The translations under genes and the position numbers were made by a program. A DNA stretch of 64,000 nucleotides from Pseudomonas fluorescens. GTDB taxonomy: Bacteria > Pseudomonadota > Gammaproteobacteria > Pseudomonadales > Pseudomonadaceae. The DNA lies in the NCBI GenBank assembly GCA_902825215.1, contig LR782234.1, positions 434,001 to 498,000 on the forward strand. The letters are read 5' to 3'. Shown here in pieces: positions 41,721-52,013 of this stretch; within the stretch, counting starts at the first letter, position 1; each line of letters starts with the position of its first letter. Below the pieces are notes generated by a model that was not told the DNA's origin, searched no databases, and saw only the letters and a list, made by a program, of their open reading frames with translations.

Positions 41721-43658
41721 ATGCAGTGGTGGCGACGCAGTATTCAATGGCAGCTGATTCTCGGCATGGGCGCAGCCCTGTTGCTCAGCATTCTGATCGT
41801 GGTTGGCATTTATACCCTGGTGGTCAATCGCCTCGCCCAGTCCTACTTGGTCGAGCAAGCGCTGCCGTCGAGCATTGAAGCGACGCGCAACGATATCGAA
41901 CGCATCCTCGTGCAACCGCTGACGGCGGCCAAGGACATCGCCAGCAATTCCATGGTCCGCGACTGGCTCGCGGCAGGCGAAGACAGCGGCAAACTCGCGG
42001 GCTTCGCGCAATACCTGGAAGGCATCCGCGCCGAACACAAAGCTTTTACTGCTTTGATCATCGGCACCGAAAGCAATCACTACATCACCGAAAAAGGCCT
42101 GGATCGCACCCTCAGCCGGGACAAGCCGGCGGATGCCTGGTTCTATGCCTTTCTCGACAGCGATCAGCCGCGCACTCTGAATATCGATAACGATGGCGCG
42201 ACCGGTGAGCTGGCATTGTTCATCGATCTGAAGGTCGTGCAGGCCGGCAAAGTGGTCGGCGTCGCCGGCCTCGGGCTGAGCATGAAAGAGCTGTCGGAGC
42301 TGATCCACGACTTCAGCTTCGGCGAGCGCGGCAAGGTTTATCTCGTGCGTTCCGACGGTTTGATTCAAGTGCATCCCGAGGCGCAGTTCAGCGGCAAGCG
42401 CACCTTGAGCGAGCAGATCGGCACCGATGCAGCGCAAGCGCTGCTGGGCCATAAGAATGCGGTCAACAGCAGCTTCCAGCGTGACGGCGAAGACTTCCTC
42501 GCGTTCAGCCTGCCGCTGCGCGATCTCGGCTGGACGCTGGTGGCCGAAGTGCCGCAGTCACAGATCTACGCAGAAGCGCGTAAAGCCATGTGGATGAGCG
42601 GCGGTATCGGTCTGCTGGTGGCGTTGGTCTGCCTCGCATTGATCGTTTGGCTGGCGCGAGGGCTGGTGCGGCCGATTCGTCAGGTAACAGCGGCGCTGGT
42701 AGCAATCGGTAGCGGTGGTGGAGATTTGACCCAGCGGTTAGATTCTAGCCGCGCCGATGAACTGGGTGACCTTGCGCGCGGCTTCAACCGCTTCCTCGAC
42801 AGTCAGCGCGCGATGATCGGCGAAGTGCTGACCACCAGCAAGAACCTGCGCACGGCCGTGGGCCAAGTGGCGAAAGTAGTGGAAAACACCGCCGAGCGCT
42901 CCGGCCGTCAGCAGGAAATGACTGATATGGTCGCCACGGCAGTCCACGAAATGGGCCTGACCGTGCAAGAAATCGCGCAGAACGCCGGCAACGCCGCGTT
43001 CGCCTCGCAAGCCGCCCGCGACGAAGCTTTGCAGGCGCGGGAAGTGGTCGGCGGCTCGATTCGGCATATTGAAAGCATGTCCGACGAGATCGGCGTGGCG
43101 GCGGGCGCGGTCGGTGAGCTGGCGCAGCAGGTCGCGTCCATCGACTCGGTGCTGGCGGTGATTCGTGGTGTGTCTGAACAAACCAATCTGCTGGCGCTCA
43201 ATGCCGCAATCGAAGCCGCGCGCGCTGGGGATATGGGCCGTGGCTTTGCGGTGGTGGCCGATGAAGTGCGCACTCTGGCGCGTCGCACCCAGGCCTCGAC
43301 GGACGAAATTCAACAAATGATCGGCAGCCTCAAGCAAGGCGCGGAAAACGCCGTGTCGTCGATGCGCACCGGGCAGGCAGCGACCGGCACCGGGGTTGAG
43401 TCGAGCCAGCGCACCGGCGCGTCGTTGACGGCAATTACCGGACAGGTCGAGCGCATCAGCGACATGAACCACCAGGTGGCGACGGCAACCGAAGAACAGT
43501 CGGCGGTAACCGAAGAGATCAATCGCAACGTGCAGGGGATTTCCGATCTGGCCCGAGCGACGGCGGGGGAGGTTCGCGCGTGTCGGGAGGATTGCCGCAT
43601 GCTGCAGACGCTGGCCGATGATCTGGCGCGGCAGATGGGTGGGTTCAAGTTGAGTTGA
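41721..43658 (+). CDS. Methyl-accepting chemotaxis protein (dCache sensor)
   Basis: This 645-aa receptor has a transmembrane helix at about 13-35, a ~250-residue periplasmic double-Cache domain ([32 protein letters not shown]), a second transmembrane helix, HAMP and a signalling domain with the tip [20 protein letters not shown]. Such sensors bind amino acids, polyamines or organic acids. ATG 41721 has GGGGGTG upstream. It lies where 6S RNA is usually found after zapA. Confidence 0.9.
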   Translation: MQWWRRSIQWQLILGMGAALLLSILIVVGIYTLVVNRLAQSYLVEQALPSSIEATRNDIERILVQPLTAAKDIASNSMVRDWLAAGEDSGKLAGFAQYLEGIRAEHKAFTALIIGTESNHYITEKGLDRTLSRDKPADAWFYAFLDSDQPRTLNIDNDGATGELALFIDLKVVQAGKVVGVAGLGLSMKELSELIHDFSFGERGKVYLVRSDGLIQVHPEAQFSGKRTLSEQIGTDAAQALLGHKNAVNSSFQRDGEDFLAFSLPLRDLGWTLVAEVPQSQIYAEARKAMWMSGGIGLLVALVCLALIVWLARGLVRPIRQVTAALVAIGSGGGDLTQRLDSSRADELGDLARGFNRFLDSQRAMIGEVLTTSKNLRTAVGQVAKVVENTAERSGRQQEMTDMVATAVHEMGLTVQEIAQNAGNAAFASQAARDEALQAREVVGGSIRHIESMSDEIGVAAGAVGELAQQVASIDSVLAVIRGVSEQTNLLALNAAIEAARAGDMGRGFAVVADEVRTLARRTQASTDEIQQMIGSLKQGAENAVSSMRTGQAATGTGVESSQRTGASLTAITGQVERISDMNHQVATATEEQSAVTEEINRNVQGISDLARATAGEVRACREDCRMLQTLADDLARQMGGFKLS

Positions 43659-43679
43659 TGCGACATCAGTGCCGACCCC

Positions 43680-43773
43680 TTCGCGAGCAGGCTCGCTCCC
43701 ACATTGGATTCGGCGTGTTCACGAATCCTGTGAACACCACGCCGATCCTGTGGGAGCGAGCCTGCTCGCGAAG
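43680..43773. repeat. REP pair (GTGGGAGCGAGCCTGCTCGC variant)
   Basis: Two inverted units separate the convergent chemoreceptor and acyl-CoA dehydrogenase genes. The spacer has its own dyad GGCGTGTTCACGAATCCTGTGAACACC (arms GGTGTTCAC-like), so the whole may fold into a long hairpin. Confidence 0.85.
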
Positions 43774-43800
43774 GGCTTCAGTCGCCAAACCGCCTGCGGA

Positions 43801-45603
43801 TCAGAACCACGCATCCTGCATCGCCAGACACGTATCATCCCGCGCCTCGAGCAAGTCCAGCTCATGCTGGCAACCCGGCACTTCCCACGTCAGGAAATAC
43901 CGCGCCGCCTGCAACTTGCCTTTGTAGAAGTCGACGTCCGCCGCGTTGCTTCTGGCCAACCCTTCTTCGGCGCGAATCGCCTGCTCCAGCCAGCGCCAGC
44001 CAATCACCGTATGCCCGAACACCTTCAGGTACAGCGCCGAGTTCGCCAGACTGCTGTTGACCTTGCCCTGCGCCAGATCGCTGAGCAAACCGAGGGTCAC
44101 GGTTTGCAGGCGGGCCACGAGTTTTTCCAGCGGCTCACGCAGCGCGGTCAACGATTCATGCGCGGTTGCCCGTTCGGCGGTCGTGGCGATCAGGCGGATC
44201 AGTTGTTTCAAGCCTGCACCGCCGTTCTGCGCCAGTTTGCGCCCGAGCAGGTCGAGCGACTGAATGCCGTGAGTGCCTTCGTGAATCGGGTTCAAACGGT
44301 TGTCGCGGTAATACTGCTCAACCGGGTATTCGCGGGTGTAACCGTGGCCGCCGAGAATCTGAATCGCCAGTTCATTGGCCTTCAGACAGAACTCCGAGGG
44401 CCAGGATTTGACGATCGGCGTGAGCAGATCCAGCAACTCATGGGCCTGTTTGCGCTCGGCTTCGGTTTCCAGCGTGGTGGTGTCATCGAACAGGCGCGCG
44501 GCGTAGAGGCCGAGGTCAAAGGCACCTTCGACGTAGGACTTTTGCGTCAGCAGCATGCGTCTGACATCCGCGTGCTGAATGATCGCCACCGGTGCGGTGG
44601 TCGGGTCCTTGCTGTCCGGCACCCGGCCTTGTGGCCGTTCGCGGGCGTATTCCAGCGAATACAAATAGCCGGCGTAACCGAGCATCACCGCGCCCATGCC
44701 GACGCCGATACGCGCCTCGTTCATCATCTGGAACATGTAGCTCAAGCCGTGATGCGGCTTGCCCACCAGATAGCCGACACACTCGCCGTTATCGCCGAAG
44801 TTCAACGCTGTGGACGTGGTGCCCCGCCAGCCCATCTTGTGAAACAGCCCGGCCAGCAGCACGTCATTGCGCTGGCCGAGGCTGCCGTCGTCGTTGACCA
44901 AAAACTTCGGCACGATAAACAGCGAGATGCCTTTAACCCCCGGTGGGGCGTCCGGCAGCTTGGCGAGGACCATGTGTACGATGTTTTCCGACAGCGGATG
45001 GTCGCCGCCGGAAATGAAGATCTTGTTGCCCTTGAGGCGATAAGTACCGTCGGACGCTGGCTCGGCGCGCGTACGAATATCCGACAGCGACGAACCGGCG
45101 TGCGGCTCGGTCAGGGCCATGGTGCCGAAGAAGCGTCCGTCGATCATCGGCTGCAGGAAGCGCTGTTTCTGCTCCTCGGTGCCAAAGCTTTCGATCAGGT
45201 TCGCCGCACCCATGGTCAGAAACGGGTACGAGGTCGACGCCGCGTTGGCCGACTGGAAGTGCGCGAAGCACGCTTGTGACAGCAGGGTAGGCAGCTGCAT
45301 GCCGCCAGCCTCGAAACTTCTCGCGGCGTTGAGGAATCCGGCTTCAAGGAAGGCATCCACCGCCGGTTTGACTTCGGGAATCAGAATCGCCTTGCCGTCT
45401 TCATAGCGCGGCTCGTTCTCGTCGCCCTTGCGGTTATGCGGTGCGAAATACTTCTCGGCGATGCTGCGCGCGGTACCGATGGCGGCGTCGAAGGTTTCAC
45501 GGTTGTGCTCGGCAAAGCGCTCACGCCGGGTCAGGCCCTCGGCATCGAGGACTTCGTACAGCTCGAAAGCCAGATTGCGGGAACTGAGCAGCGTCTCGGA
45601 CAT
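43801..45603 (-). CDS. Acyl-CoA dehydrogenase
   Basis: This 600-aa FAD enzyme oxidises acyl-CoA to trans-2-enoyl-CoA. It has the ACAD N-terminal helix domain, the middle beta domain (MALTEPHAGSSLSDIRTRA) and a C-terminal extension typical of the ~600-aa FadE-like group. The Glu in PIHEGTHGIQ is the probable catalytic base. A homologue sits near nhaP2/mscK in P. aeruginosa (PA5020 region, from memory). Chain-length preference is not readable. Confidence 0.9.
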   Translation of the reverse strand: MSETLLSSRNLAFELYEVLDAEGLTRRERFAEHNRETFDAAIGTARSIAEKYFAPHNRKGDENEPRYEDGKAILIPEVKPAVDAFLEAGFLNAARSFEAGGMQLPTLLSQACFAHFQSANAASTSYPFLTMGAANLIESFGTEEQKQRFLQPMIDGRFFGTMALTEPHAGSSLSDIRTRAEPASDGTYRLKGNKIFISGGDHPLSENIVHMVLAKLPDAPPGVKGISLFIVPKFLVNDDGSLGQRNDVLLAGLFHKMGWRGTTSTALNFGDNGECVGYLVGKPHHGLSYMFQMMNEARIGVGMGAVMLGYAGYLYSLEYARERPQGRVPDSKDPTTAPVAIIQHADVRRMLLTQKSYVEGAFDLGLYAARLFDDTTTLETEAERKQAHELLDLLTPIVKSWPSEFCLKANELAIQILGGHGYTREYPVEQYYRDNRLNPIHEGTHGIQSLDLLGRKLAQNGGAGLKQLIRLIATTAERATAHESLTALREPLEKLVARLQTVTLGLLSDLAQGKVNSSLANSALYLKVFGHTVIGWRWLEQAIRAEEGLARSNAADVDFYKGKLQAARYFLTWEVPGCQHELDLLEARDDTCLAMQDAWF

Positions 45604-45689
45604 GGTGGCTTACCTTAAAGAAAGTATGCCGCAGTCTAGGTAGGCCCATAAAAATGGGGAAGGAAGATAGATAAGGGTGATGGGGCGGC

Positions 45690-45768
45690 ACAAGCCACAA
45701 GCTTCAAGCTGCAAGTAAGAGCAGTTTGCTTCTACTTACAGCTTGCAGCTTATAGCTTGCCGCTGCTG
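45690..45768. repeat. AGCTTGAAGC-type inverted repeat before putA 3' end
   Basis: CAAGCCACAAGCTTCAAGCTGCAAG and the inverted CTTGCAGCTTATAGCTTG blocks form a potential long hairpin in the gap between the acyl-CoA dehydrogenase start and the putA stop. It is the same family as 4490-4600 and 56501-56585, and may act as a terminator for putA. Confidence 0.65.
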
Positions 45769-45769
45769 C

Positions 45770-48700
45770 TTAACCTATTGTCATCAGACTGGCATTGCCT
45801 CCGGCAGCAGCCGTGTTAACACTCAACGCCCGCTCGATCACCAGACGCTCCAGCGCAATGTTGGTCTCGCCCTGGGACAAGCCCTGAACCCCAACGATCG
45901 CACCGGCACGCTTGGCGATCTGCTGGCAGACGCCGCGCAACTGGTCGGAGTGGCCGTGATGCAGAACCGCATCGAACACCACTTCGTCTTTATTCCAGTC
46001 GGAAACCAGTTTGATCCGCGCCTGAATCTCCTTCGGCAGGCGTGCGAACAAGGCCTTGCTGATGTCGGACTCTGGCCACACCGCCGAACCGCCCACTGCC
46101 AGTACCGCGGCCAGCTGCGTCAGCAGATCGCCTTCGACTTCCGCCAGGCACAGCACATGCTCACGCGGCAGGATCGCATAGCTGTTGCGCTCGCCGGTCG
46201 GGCCGGCCAGTACGCGGGTGACGCCGCTCTGCGATTGCGCAGCGTACTGCACGCACAGAGTGCTCAGGTCGGCGTACTGATTGCTTTCGGCCCAGGCTTT
46301 CAGCGCGGTCAGCGGTTTGCTCATGGCGTCGCGCAAGCGAACGTCCGGCGCCACGACGGCATCACCGCGAGCGAAGGATTGTTCGATGGCGTCGGTAGGA
46401 CGCGTCGACAGCAGACGGTACAGGTACAGCGGGCCACCCGCTTTCGGACCTGTACCCGACAGGCCTTCGCCGCCGAATGGCTGTACGCCGACCACGGCAC
46501 CGACGATGTTGCGGTTGACGTAGACGTTACCGGCGTTGACGTTGTCGATCACCTTGGCGATGGTCTCGTCGATGCGCGTATGCACGCCCAGCGTCAGGCC
46601 ATAACCGGAAGCGTTGATCTGGCCGATCAGTTGATCCAGTTCTTTGCGCTTGTAGCGCACCACGTGCAGCACTGGGCCGAAGATCTCGCGCTGCAGTTCG
46701 TCGAAGCTTTCCAGTTCGATCAGGGTCGGCATGACGAAGGTGCCGCGTTTGACTTCTTCGCTGTCGGCGATCGCCACCTGATAAACGGTGCGACCTTTGT
46801 CGCGCATGGCCTGGATGTGCTTGTCGATGCCAGCCTTGGCCTCGGCGTCGATCACCGGGCCGATGTCCACGGACAGACGCTCAGGGTTGCCCAGACGGCT
46901 TTCCGCCATGGCCCCTTTGAGCATTTCGATGACGCGATCGGCGGAATCTTCCTGCAGGCACAGGACTCGCAGCGCCGAGCAACGCTGACCGGCGCTGTCG
47001 AAGGCCGACGACACGACGTCAATCACTACTTGTTCGGTGAGTGCCGAAGAGTCGACGATCATCGCGTTCTGGCCACCGGTTTCGGCGATCAGCGGGATCG
47101 GGCGGCCCTGGCTGTCAAGACGCCCGGCAATGTTGCGTTGCAGCAGACGGGCAACTTCGGTCGAGCCGGTGAACATCACGCCTTTGACGCGCTCATCACC
47201 CACCAGGCCGGCGCCGACGGTTTCACCGCGACCTGGCAGCAGTTGCAGCACGCCTTCCGGAATACCGGCTTCGAGCAGCAGGCGCACGGCTTGAGCCGCG
47301 ACCAGCGGAGTCTGTTCGGCCGGTTTGGCCAGTACCGGGTTACCGGCGGCCAGCGCCGCAGCGACTTGACCACTGAAGATTGCCAGCGGGAAGTTCCACG
47401 GGCTGATGCACACCACCGGGCCGAGTGGACGGTGGGCGTCGTTGCTGAAATCGTTGCGTGCCTGCACCGCGTAATAACGCAGGAAGTCGACCGCTTCGCG
47501 GACTTCGGCGATGGCGTTGGCGTAGGTCTTGCCGGCTTCGCGAGCCAGCAAGCCCATCAGCGGCTGGATCTCGCCTTCCATCAAATCAGCGGCACGTTCC
47601 AGAATCGCTGCGCGTTCGGCCGGCGGCGTGGCCTGCCAGATCGGCGCGGCGTTGAGCGCGCATTGGATGGCGTTGTCGACGTCCTCGACGGTGGCTTCCT
47701 GAACGTGACCGACCACATCGCGATGATCCGACGGATTCAGTACCGCGGCCGGCGTTTCGTTGCTCGACGCGCAGCCGAGCATCGGCGCGGCTTTCCAGTC
47801 GTTGTGGGCGGTTGCCAGCAAGGCGCAGGACAGCGAGGCCAGACGATGTTCGTTGGCCATGTCGATGCCGCTGGAGTTGGCGCGCTCGGCACCGTACAGG
47901 TCACGCGGCAGCGGAATGCGCGGGTGCGGCAGACCGAAACCACCTTCCACGGTCGCCATCTGCTCGATCTGCGCCACCGGATCGGCGACCAGTTCCTGGA
48001 TCGAAATCGACTGGTCGGCGATGCGGTTGACGAACGAGGTGTTCGCGCCGTTTTCCAGCAAGCGACGCACCAAGTAAGCCAGCAGGGTTTCGTGAGTGCC
48101 GACCGGTGCGTATACACGGCACGGACGGTTCAGCTTGCCTTCGGCAACTTTGCCGACAACCTGCTCGTAGAGCGGCTCGCCCATGCCGTGCAGGCACTGG
48201 AATTCGTACTGGCCGGGGTAATAGTTCTGACCGGCGATGTGGTAAATCGCCGACAGCGTGTGGGCGTTGTGCGTAGCGAACTGCGGGTAGATGGCTTCCG
48301 GCACCGACAGCAGTTTGCGTGCGCAAGCAATGTAGGAAACGTCGGTGTACACCTTGCGGGTGTAGACCGGATAACCTTCCAGACCTTCAACCTGGGCGCG
48401 CTTGATTTCGCTGTCCCAGTACGCGCCCTTCACCAGACGAATCATCAGGCGGTGACGGCTGCGGCGAGCCAGATCGATCACATAGTCGATCACGTACGGG
48501 CAGCGCTTCTGGTAAGCCTGGATGACGAAACCGATGCCGTTCCAGCCAGTCAGTTGCGGCTCGAAGCACAGGCGCTCAAGCAGATCCAGCGACAGTTCGA
48601 GACGGTCGGCTTCTTCGGCGTCGATGTTCAGGCCGATGTCGTACTGCTTGGCCAGCAGGGTCAGCGACAACAGGCGCGGGTACAGCTCGTCCATCACGCG

Positions 48701-49723
48701 CTCGTACTGCGCACGGCTGTAACGCGGGTGCAGTGCCGACAGCTTGATGGAGATGCCCGGGCCTTCATAAATCCCACGGCCGTGGGAGGCTTTGCCGATC
48801 GAATGAATGGCTTGTTCGTACGACGCCAGGTACTTCTGTGCATCGTGTTCGGTCAGCGCCGCTTCACCGAGCATGTCGTAGGAGTAACGGAAACCCTTGG
48901 CTTCGAACTTGCTCGCATTCGCCAGGGCTTCGGCGATGGTTTCGCCGGTGACGAACTGCTCGCCCATCAGGCGCATGGCCATGTCGACGCCCTTGCGGAT
49001 CATCGGCTCGCCGCTCTTGCCGATGATGCGGCTCAGCGACGAAGTCAGGCCGGCTTCGTTGTGCGTCGAGACCAGTTTGCCGGTCAGCAGCAGGCCCCAG
49101 GTTGCGGCGTTGACGAACAGCGACGGGCTGTTGCCCAAGTGCGGCTGCCAGTTGCCGGTGCTGATCTTGTCGCGGATCAGTGCATCGCGAGTGCCCTTGT
49201 CGGGGATACGCAACAGCGCTTCGGCCAGGCACATCAGTGCCACGCCTTCCTGGGACGACAGGGAAAATTCCTGCAGCAGACCTTGAACAATGCCCGCACG
49301 GCCGCCAGCACTTTTCTGGTTACGCAGTTTTTCCGCGATGGTGGCGGCGAGCTTGTTGGTGGCTTCGGCCATCGCTGCCGGCAGACGTGCCTGCTCGATC
49401 AGCATCGGCACCACTTCCGGCTCAGGGCGACGGTAAGCAGCGGTGATCGAGGCGCGCAGCACCGATTGCGGCAGGATGCTTTCGGCGAATTCGAGGAAGC
49501 ATTGGTGAGCGTGATCGGTATGGACTTCACCGGCGTCGTCGGCGTCCTTGGCGGTCAAACCGTTCAGCTCGGTCAGGGTTGCACCACCCTCGAGTTTTTC
49601 CAGGTAATTGAAAATTGCCTGCTTGATCAGCCAGTGCGGCGTGCGATCGATCGAGGTTGCGGCAGCCTTCAGGCGTTCGCGGGTCGGGTCGTCGAGTTTG
49701 ACCCCAAGGGTGGTGGTAGCCAT
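45770..49723 (-). CDS. putA: Trifunctional proline utilisation protein PutA
   Basis: This 1317-aa protein oxidises proline to glutamate and represses put genes. Residues 1-45 form a ribbon-helix-helix DNA-binding domain (TTTLGVKLDDPTRERLKAAA). The proline dehydrogenase barrel (FAD) covers about 130-560, and the aldehyde dehydrogenase half has ETGGQNAMIVDSSAL and the Cys nucleophile in SAGQRCSALRV. Length matches trifunctional PutA. ATG 49723 has GAGG 9 nt upstream. putP lies divergently, with PutA-type operator sites between. Confidence 0.97.
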   Translation of the reverse strand: MATTTLGVKLDDPTRERLKAAATSIDRTPHWLIKQAIFNYLEKLEGGATLTELNGLTAKDADDAGEVHTDHAHQCFLEFAESILPQSVLRASITAAYRRPEPEVVPMLIEQARLPAAMAEATNKLAATIAEKLRNQKSAGGRAGIVQGLLQEFSLSSQEGVALMCLAEALLRIPDKGTRDALIRDKISTGNWQPHLGNSPSLFVNAATWGLLLTGKLVSTHNEAGLTSSLSRIIGKSGEPMIRKGVDMAMRLMGEQFVTGETIAEALANASKFEAKGFRYSYDMLGEAALTEHDAQKYLASYEQAIHSIGKASHGRGIYEGPGISIKLSALHPRYSRAQYERVMDELYPRLLSLTLLAKQYDIGLNIDAEEADRLELSLDLLERLCFEPQLTGWNGIGFVIQAYQKRCPYVIDYVIDLARRSRHRLMIRLVKGAYWDSEIKRAQVEGLEGYPVYTRKVYTDVSYIACARKLLSVPEAIYPQFATHNAHTLSAIYHIAGQNYYPGQYEFQCLHGMGEPLYEQVVGKVAEGKLNRPCRVYAPVGTHETLLAYLVRRLLENGANTSFVNRIADQSISIQELVADPVAQIEQMATVEGGFGLPHPRIPLPRDLYGAERANSSGIDMANEHRLASLSCALLATAHNDWKAAPMLGCASSNETPAAVLNPSDHRDVVGHVQEATVEDVDNAIQCALNAAPIWQATPPAERAAILERAADLMEGEIQPLMGLLAREAGKTYANAIAEVREAVDFLRYYAVQARNDFSNDAHRPLGPVVCISPWNFPLAIFSGQVAAALAAGNPVLAKPAEQTPLVAAQAVRLLLEAGIPEGVLQLLPGRGETVGAGLVGDERVKGVMFTGSTEVARLLQRNIAGRLDSQGRPIPLIAETGGQNAMIVDSSALTEQVVIDVVSSAFDSAGQRCSALRVLCLQEDSADRVIEMLKGAMAESRLGNPERLSVDIGPVIDAEAKAGIDKHIQAMRDKGRTVYQVAIADSEEVKRGTFVMPTLIELESFDELQREIFGPVLHVVRYKRKELDQLIGQINASGYGLTLGVHTRIDETIAKVIDNVNAGNVYVNRNIVGAVVGVQPFGGEGLSGTGPKAGGPLYLYRLLSTRPTDAIEQSFARGDAVVAPDVRLRDAMSKPLTALKAWAESNQYADLSTLCVQYAAQSQSGVTRVLAGPTGERNSYAILPREHVLCLAEVEGDLLTQLAAVLAVGGSAVWPESDISKALFARLPKEIQARIKLVSDWNKDEVVFDAVLHHGHSDQLRGVCQQIAKRAGAIVGVQGLSQGETNIALERLVIERALSVNTAAAGGNASLMTIG

Positions 49724-50180
49724 ATTTTTATCCTCATGGTTGCCACAGTTGCGTGGCATCAGCTGGCGGCAAGATTAGCCGTGCGCCGAATGAGGTGCAA
49801 CCGGGTGCAACCCTTTTTTGTCGGAAAAAACCGCAACTCGTCAGGAAATAAATTCCGCGACGAAACTACTGCTCCTGCTTGGTGCTTTTGCTTCTAGCAA
49901 AGGGCCATGACTGCTACAAAAGGGAGCAAAAACACGGCGATTGTCGGTAATTCCGACTGGGTGCAACTTATTCTCATGAAATTGGTTGCACCTCATTTGA
50001 TTTGTTGCATAGCATTCGCGCCCAAGGTGCAACCGGATCTGATCCGGTGTACCGGCTGATGGCTTTCCTGGGGAAACATCAGTCATAAATGCGCGGGATC
50101 CCGGATCGTCTGCCAAACGTCGTCGTTTGCGTGCGGTTCATCACCGCCGCTACATAAAAACAAAGCCAGGGCGTAACTCA
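49724..50180. promoter_or_regulatory. put control region with six PutA-type sites
   Basis: The 457-bp divergent region contains six GTTGCA hexamers (either strand): TGCAAC at 49796-49801, 49806-49811, 49962-49967 and 50028-50033, and GTTGCA at 49985-49990 and 50004-50009. E. coli PutA binds GTTGCA sites in its put control region, and this PutA retains the ribbon-helix-helix domain. Two sites near putA are 10 bp apart (one helical turn) and four cluster nearer putP. In the absence of proline PutA should repress both genes. Confidence 0.8.
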
Positions 50181-51665
50181 ATGAGCGTAAGCAATCCAAC
50201 CCTGATCACGTTCGTGATCTACATCGCAGCAATGGTGCTGATCGGCTTGATGGCCTATCGCTCCACCAACAACCTTTCTGACTATATTCTCGGTGGTCGC
50301 AGCCTCGGCAGTGTCGTCACTGCGCTGTCTGCCGGTGCCTCCGACATGAGCGGCTGGTTGCTGATGGGCCTGCCGGGCGCCATCTACATGTCCGGGCTGT
50401 CCGAAAGCTGGATCGCCATCGGTCTGGTCATCGGTGCCTACCTGAACTGGCTGTTCGTTGCCGGCCGTCTGCGCGTGCAGACCGAGCACAACGGCGACGC
50501 CCTGACCTTGCCGGATTACTTCGCCAGCCGTTTCGAAGACAAGAGCGGCCTGTTGCGGATCATCTCGGCGATCGTGATTCTGGTGTTCTTCACCATCTAC
50601 TGCGCTTCCGGCATTGTGGCCGGTGCCCGTCTGTTCGAAAGCACTTTCGGCATGTCCTACGAAACGGCGCTGTGGGCCGGTGCGGCGGCAACGATTGCCT
50701 ATACCTTCATCGGCGGTTTCCTCGCGGTGAGCTGGACCGACACCGTACAAGCCACGCTGATGATCTTCGCGTTGATCCTTACGCCGATCATCGTCCTGCT
50801 GGCCACCGGCGGCGTCGACACCACGTTCCTGGCGATCGAAGCCAAGGACCCGAGCAACTTCGACATGCTTAAAGGCACCACTTTCATCGGCATCATCTCG
50901 CTGATGGGCTGGGGTCTGGGCTACTTTGGTCAGCCGCACATCCTTGCGCGCTTCATGGCCGCGGACTCGGTGAAATCGATCGCCAAGGCGCGTCGCATTT
51001 CCATGACCTGGATGATCCTGTGCCTGGGCGGCACCGTGGCGGTGGGCTTCTTCGGTATCGCTTACTTCTCGGCGCACCCGGAAGTGGCGGGCGCGGTCAC
51101 CGAAAACCCTGAGCGCGTGTTCATCGAACTGGCCAAGATCCTGTTCAACCCGTGGGTGGCCGGTGTCCTGCTGTCGGCGATTCTGGCGGCGGTGATGAGC
51201 ACCCTGAGCTGCCAGTTGCTGGTGTGCTCGAGCGCCCTGACCGAAGACTTCTACAAAACCTTCCTGCGTAAATCCGCCTCCCAGGTCGAACTGGTCTGGG
51301 TCGGTCGCGCCATGGTCTTGCTGGTTGCGTTGATCGCCATCGCGCTGGCCGCCAACCCGGAAAACCGCGTACTGGGCCTGGTGTCCTACGCCTGGGCCGG
51401 TTTCGGTGCCGCGTTCGGTCCGGTGGTGCTGATTTCCGTGATCTGGAAAGACATGACCCGCAACGGCGCACTGGCCGGCATCATCGTCGGTGCCGTCACC
51501 GTGGTGGTGTGGAAGCATTTCGAACTGCTGGGTCTGTACGAAATCATCCCGGGCTTCATCTTCGCCAGCCTGGCGATCTACTTTGTCAGCAAGGCCGGCG
51601 AGCCGACTCGCGGCATGGTCGAACGCTTCCAGGCAGCGGAAAAGGATTTCCATCTGAACAAGTAA
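50181..51665 (+). CDS. putP: Na+/proline symporter PutP
   Basis: This 494-aa sodium:solute symporter imports proline for PutA. It has about 13 transmembrane segments and the family features STNNLSDYILGGRSLG and SAGASDMSGWLLMGLPG near the N-terminus, which contribute to Na+ and proline binding. The frame opens earlier at 50127, but ATG 50181 (MSVSNPTLITF) fits the family length. A terminator follows it. Confidence 0.97.
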   Translation: MSVSNPTLITFVIYIAAMVLIGLMAYRSTNNLSDYILGGRSLGSVVTALSAGASDMSGWLLMGLPGAIYMSGLSESWIAIGLVIGAYLNWLFVAGRLRVQTEHNGDALTLPDYFASRFEDKSGLLRIISAIVILVFFTIYCASGIVAGARLFESTFGMSYETALWAGAAATIAYTFIGGFLAVSWTDTVQATLMIFALILTPIIVLLATGGVDTTFLAIEAKDPSNFDMLKGTTFIGIISLMGWGLGYFGQPHILARFMAADSVKSIAKARRISMTWMILCLGGTVAVGFFGIAYFSAHPEVAGAVTENPERVFIELAKILFNPWVAGVLLSAILAAVMSTLSCQLLVCSSALTEDFYKTFLRKSASQVELVWVGRAMVLLVALIAIALAANPENRVLGLVSYAWAGFGAAFGPVVLISVIWKDMTRNGALAGIIVGAVTVVVWKHFELLGLYEIIPGFIFASLAIYFVSKAGEPTRGMVERFQAAEKDFHLNK

Positions 51666-51690
51666 GGCGCTGAGCTTCGGCTCACATCGA

Positions 51691-51729
51691 ACGGCCCGTA
51701 TCCGAAAGGAGACGGGCCGTTTTTTATTG
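51691..51729 (+). terminator. Intrinsic terminator after putP
   Basis: ACGGCCCGT (51691-51699) and ACGGGCCGT (51712-51720) form a perfect 9-bp stem followed by a T-run. Confidence 0.92.
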
Positions 51730-51759
51730 GCTGTGATTTCTCACATGCATTGAAGAACC

Positions 51760-51851
51760 CTGTGGGAGCTGGCTTGCCAGCGATGGCGGTGTGTCAGTCA
51801 ATGAATAAGTTGAATGTGCTGACCTCATCGCTGGCAAGCCAGCTCCCACAG
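51760..51851. repeat. REP pair (GTGGGAGCTGGCTTGCCAGC variant)
   Basis: Two inverted units lie downstream of the putP terminator in the 348-bp gap before vgrG. They are the same variant as at 6062-6150. The rest of the gap (51852-52013) should contain the vgrG promoter; no gene is seen there. Confidence 0.85.
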
Positions 51852-52013
51852 GGTTTTGTGGTGTTTGTTCGGGTTTGTCTGTAGTCGGATGTGCCAATTT
51901 CAGAGGGTTTTTCGACAATAGAAGTAGGGCAAATCTGATTTTCTCGTCACCCGTCCAACACCCCTTGCCCCTCATGCAGAATCGCCCGCCCTCAAACAGC
52001 AGAGAGACATCGG

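Noticed and set aside
43669..45279. Long frame antisense to the acyl-CoA dehydrogenase
   Set aside because: It begins in a REP and shows no recognisable family. The dehydrogenase on the other strand is clear.
45743..49897. A 1384-aa open frame antisense to putA
   Set aside because: It is a mirror of putA codon bias; the translation is rich in His, Gln and Arg with no domains.
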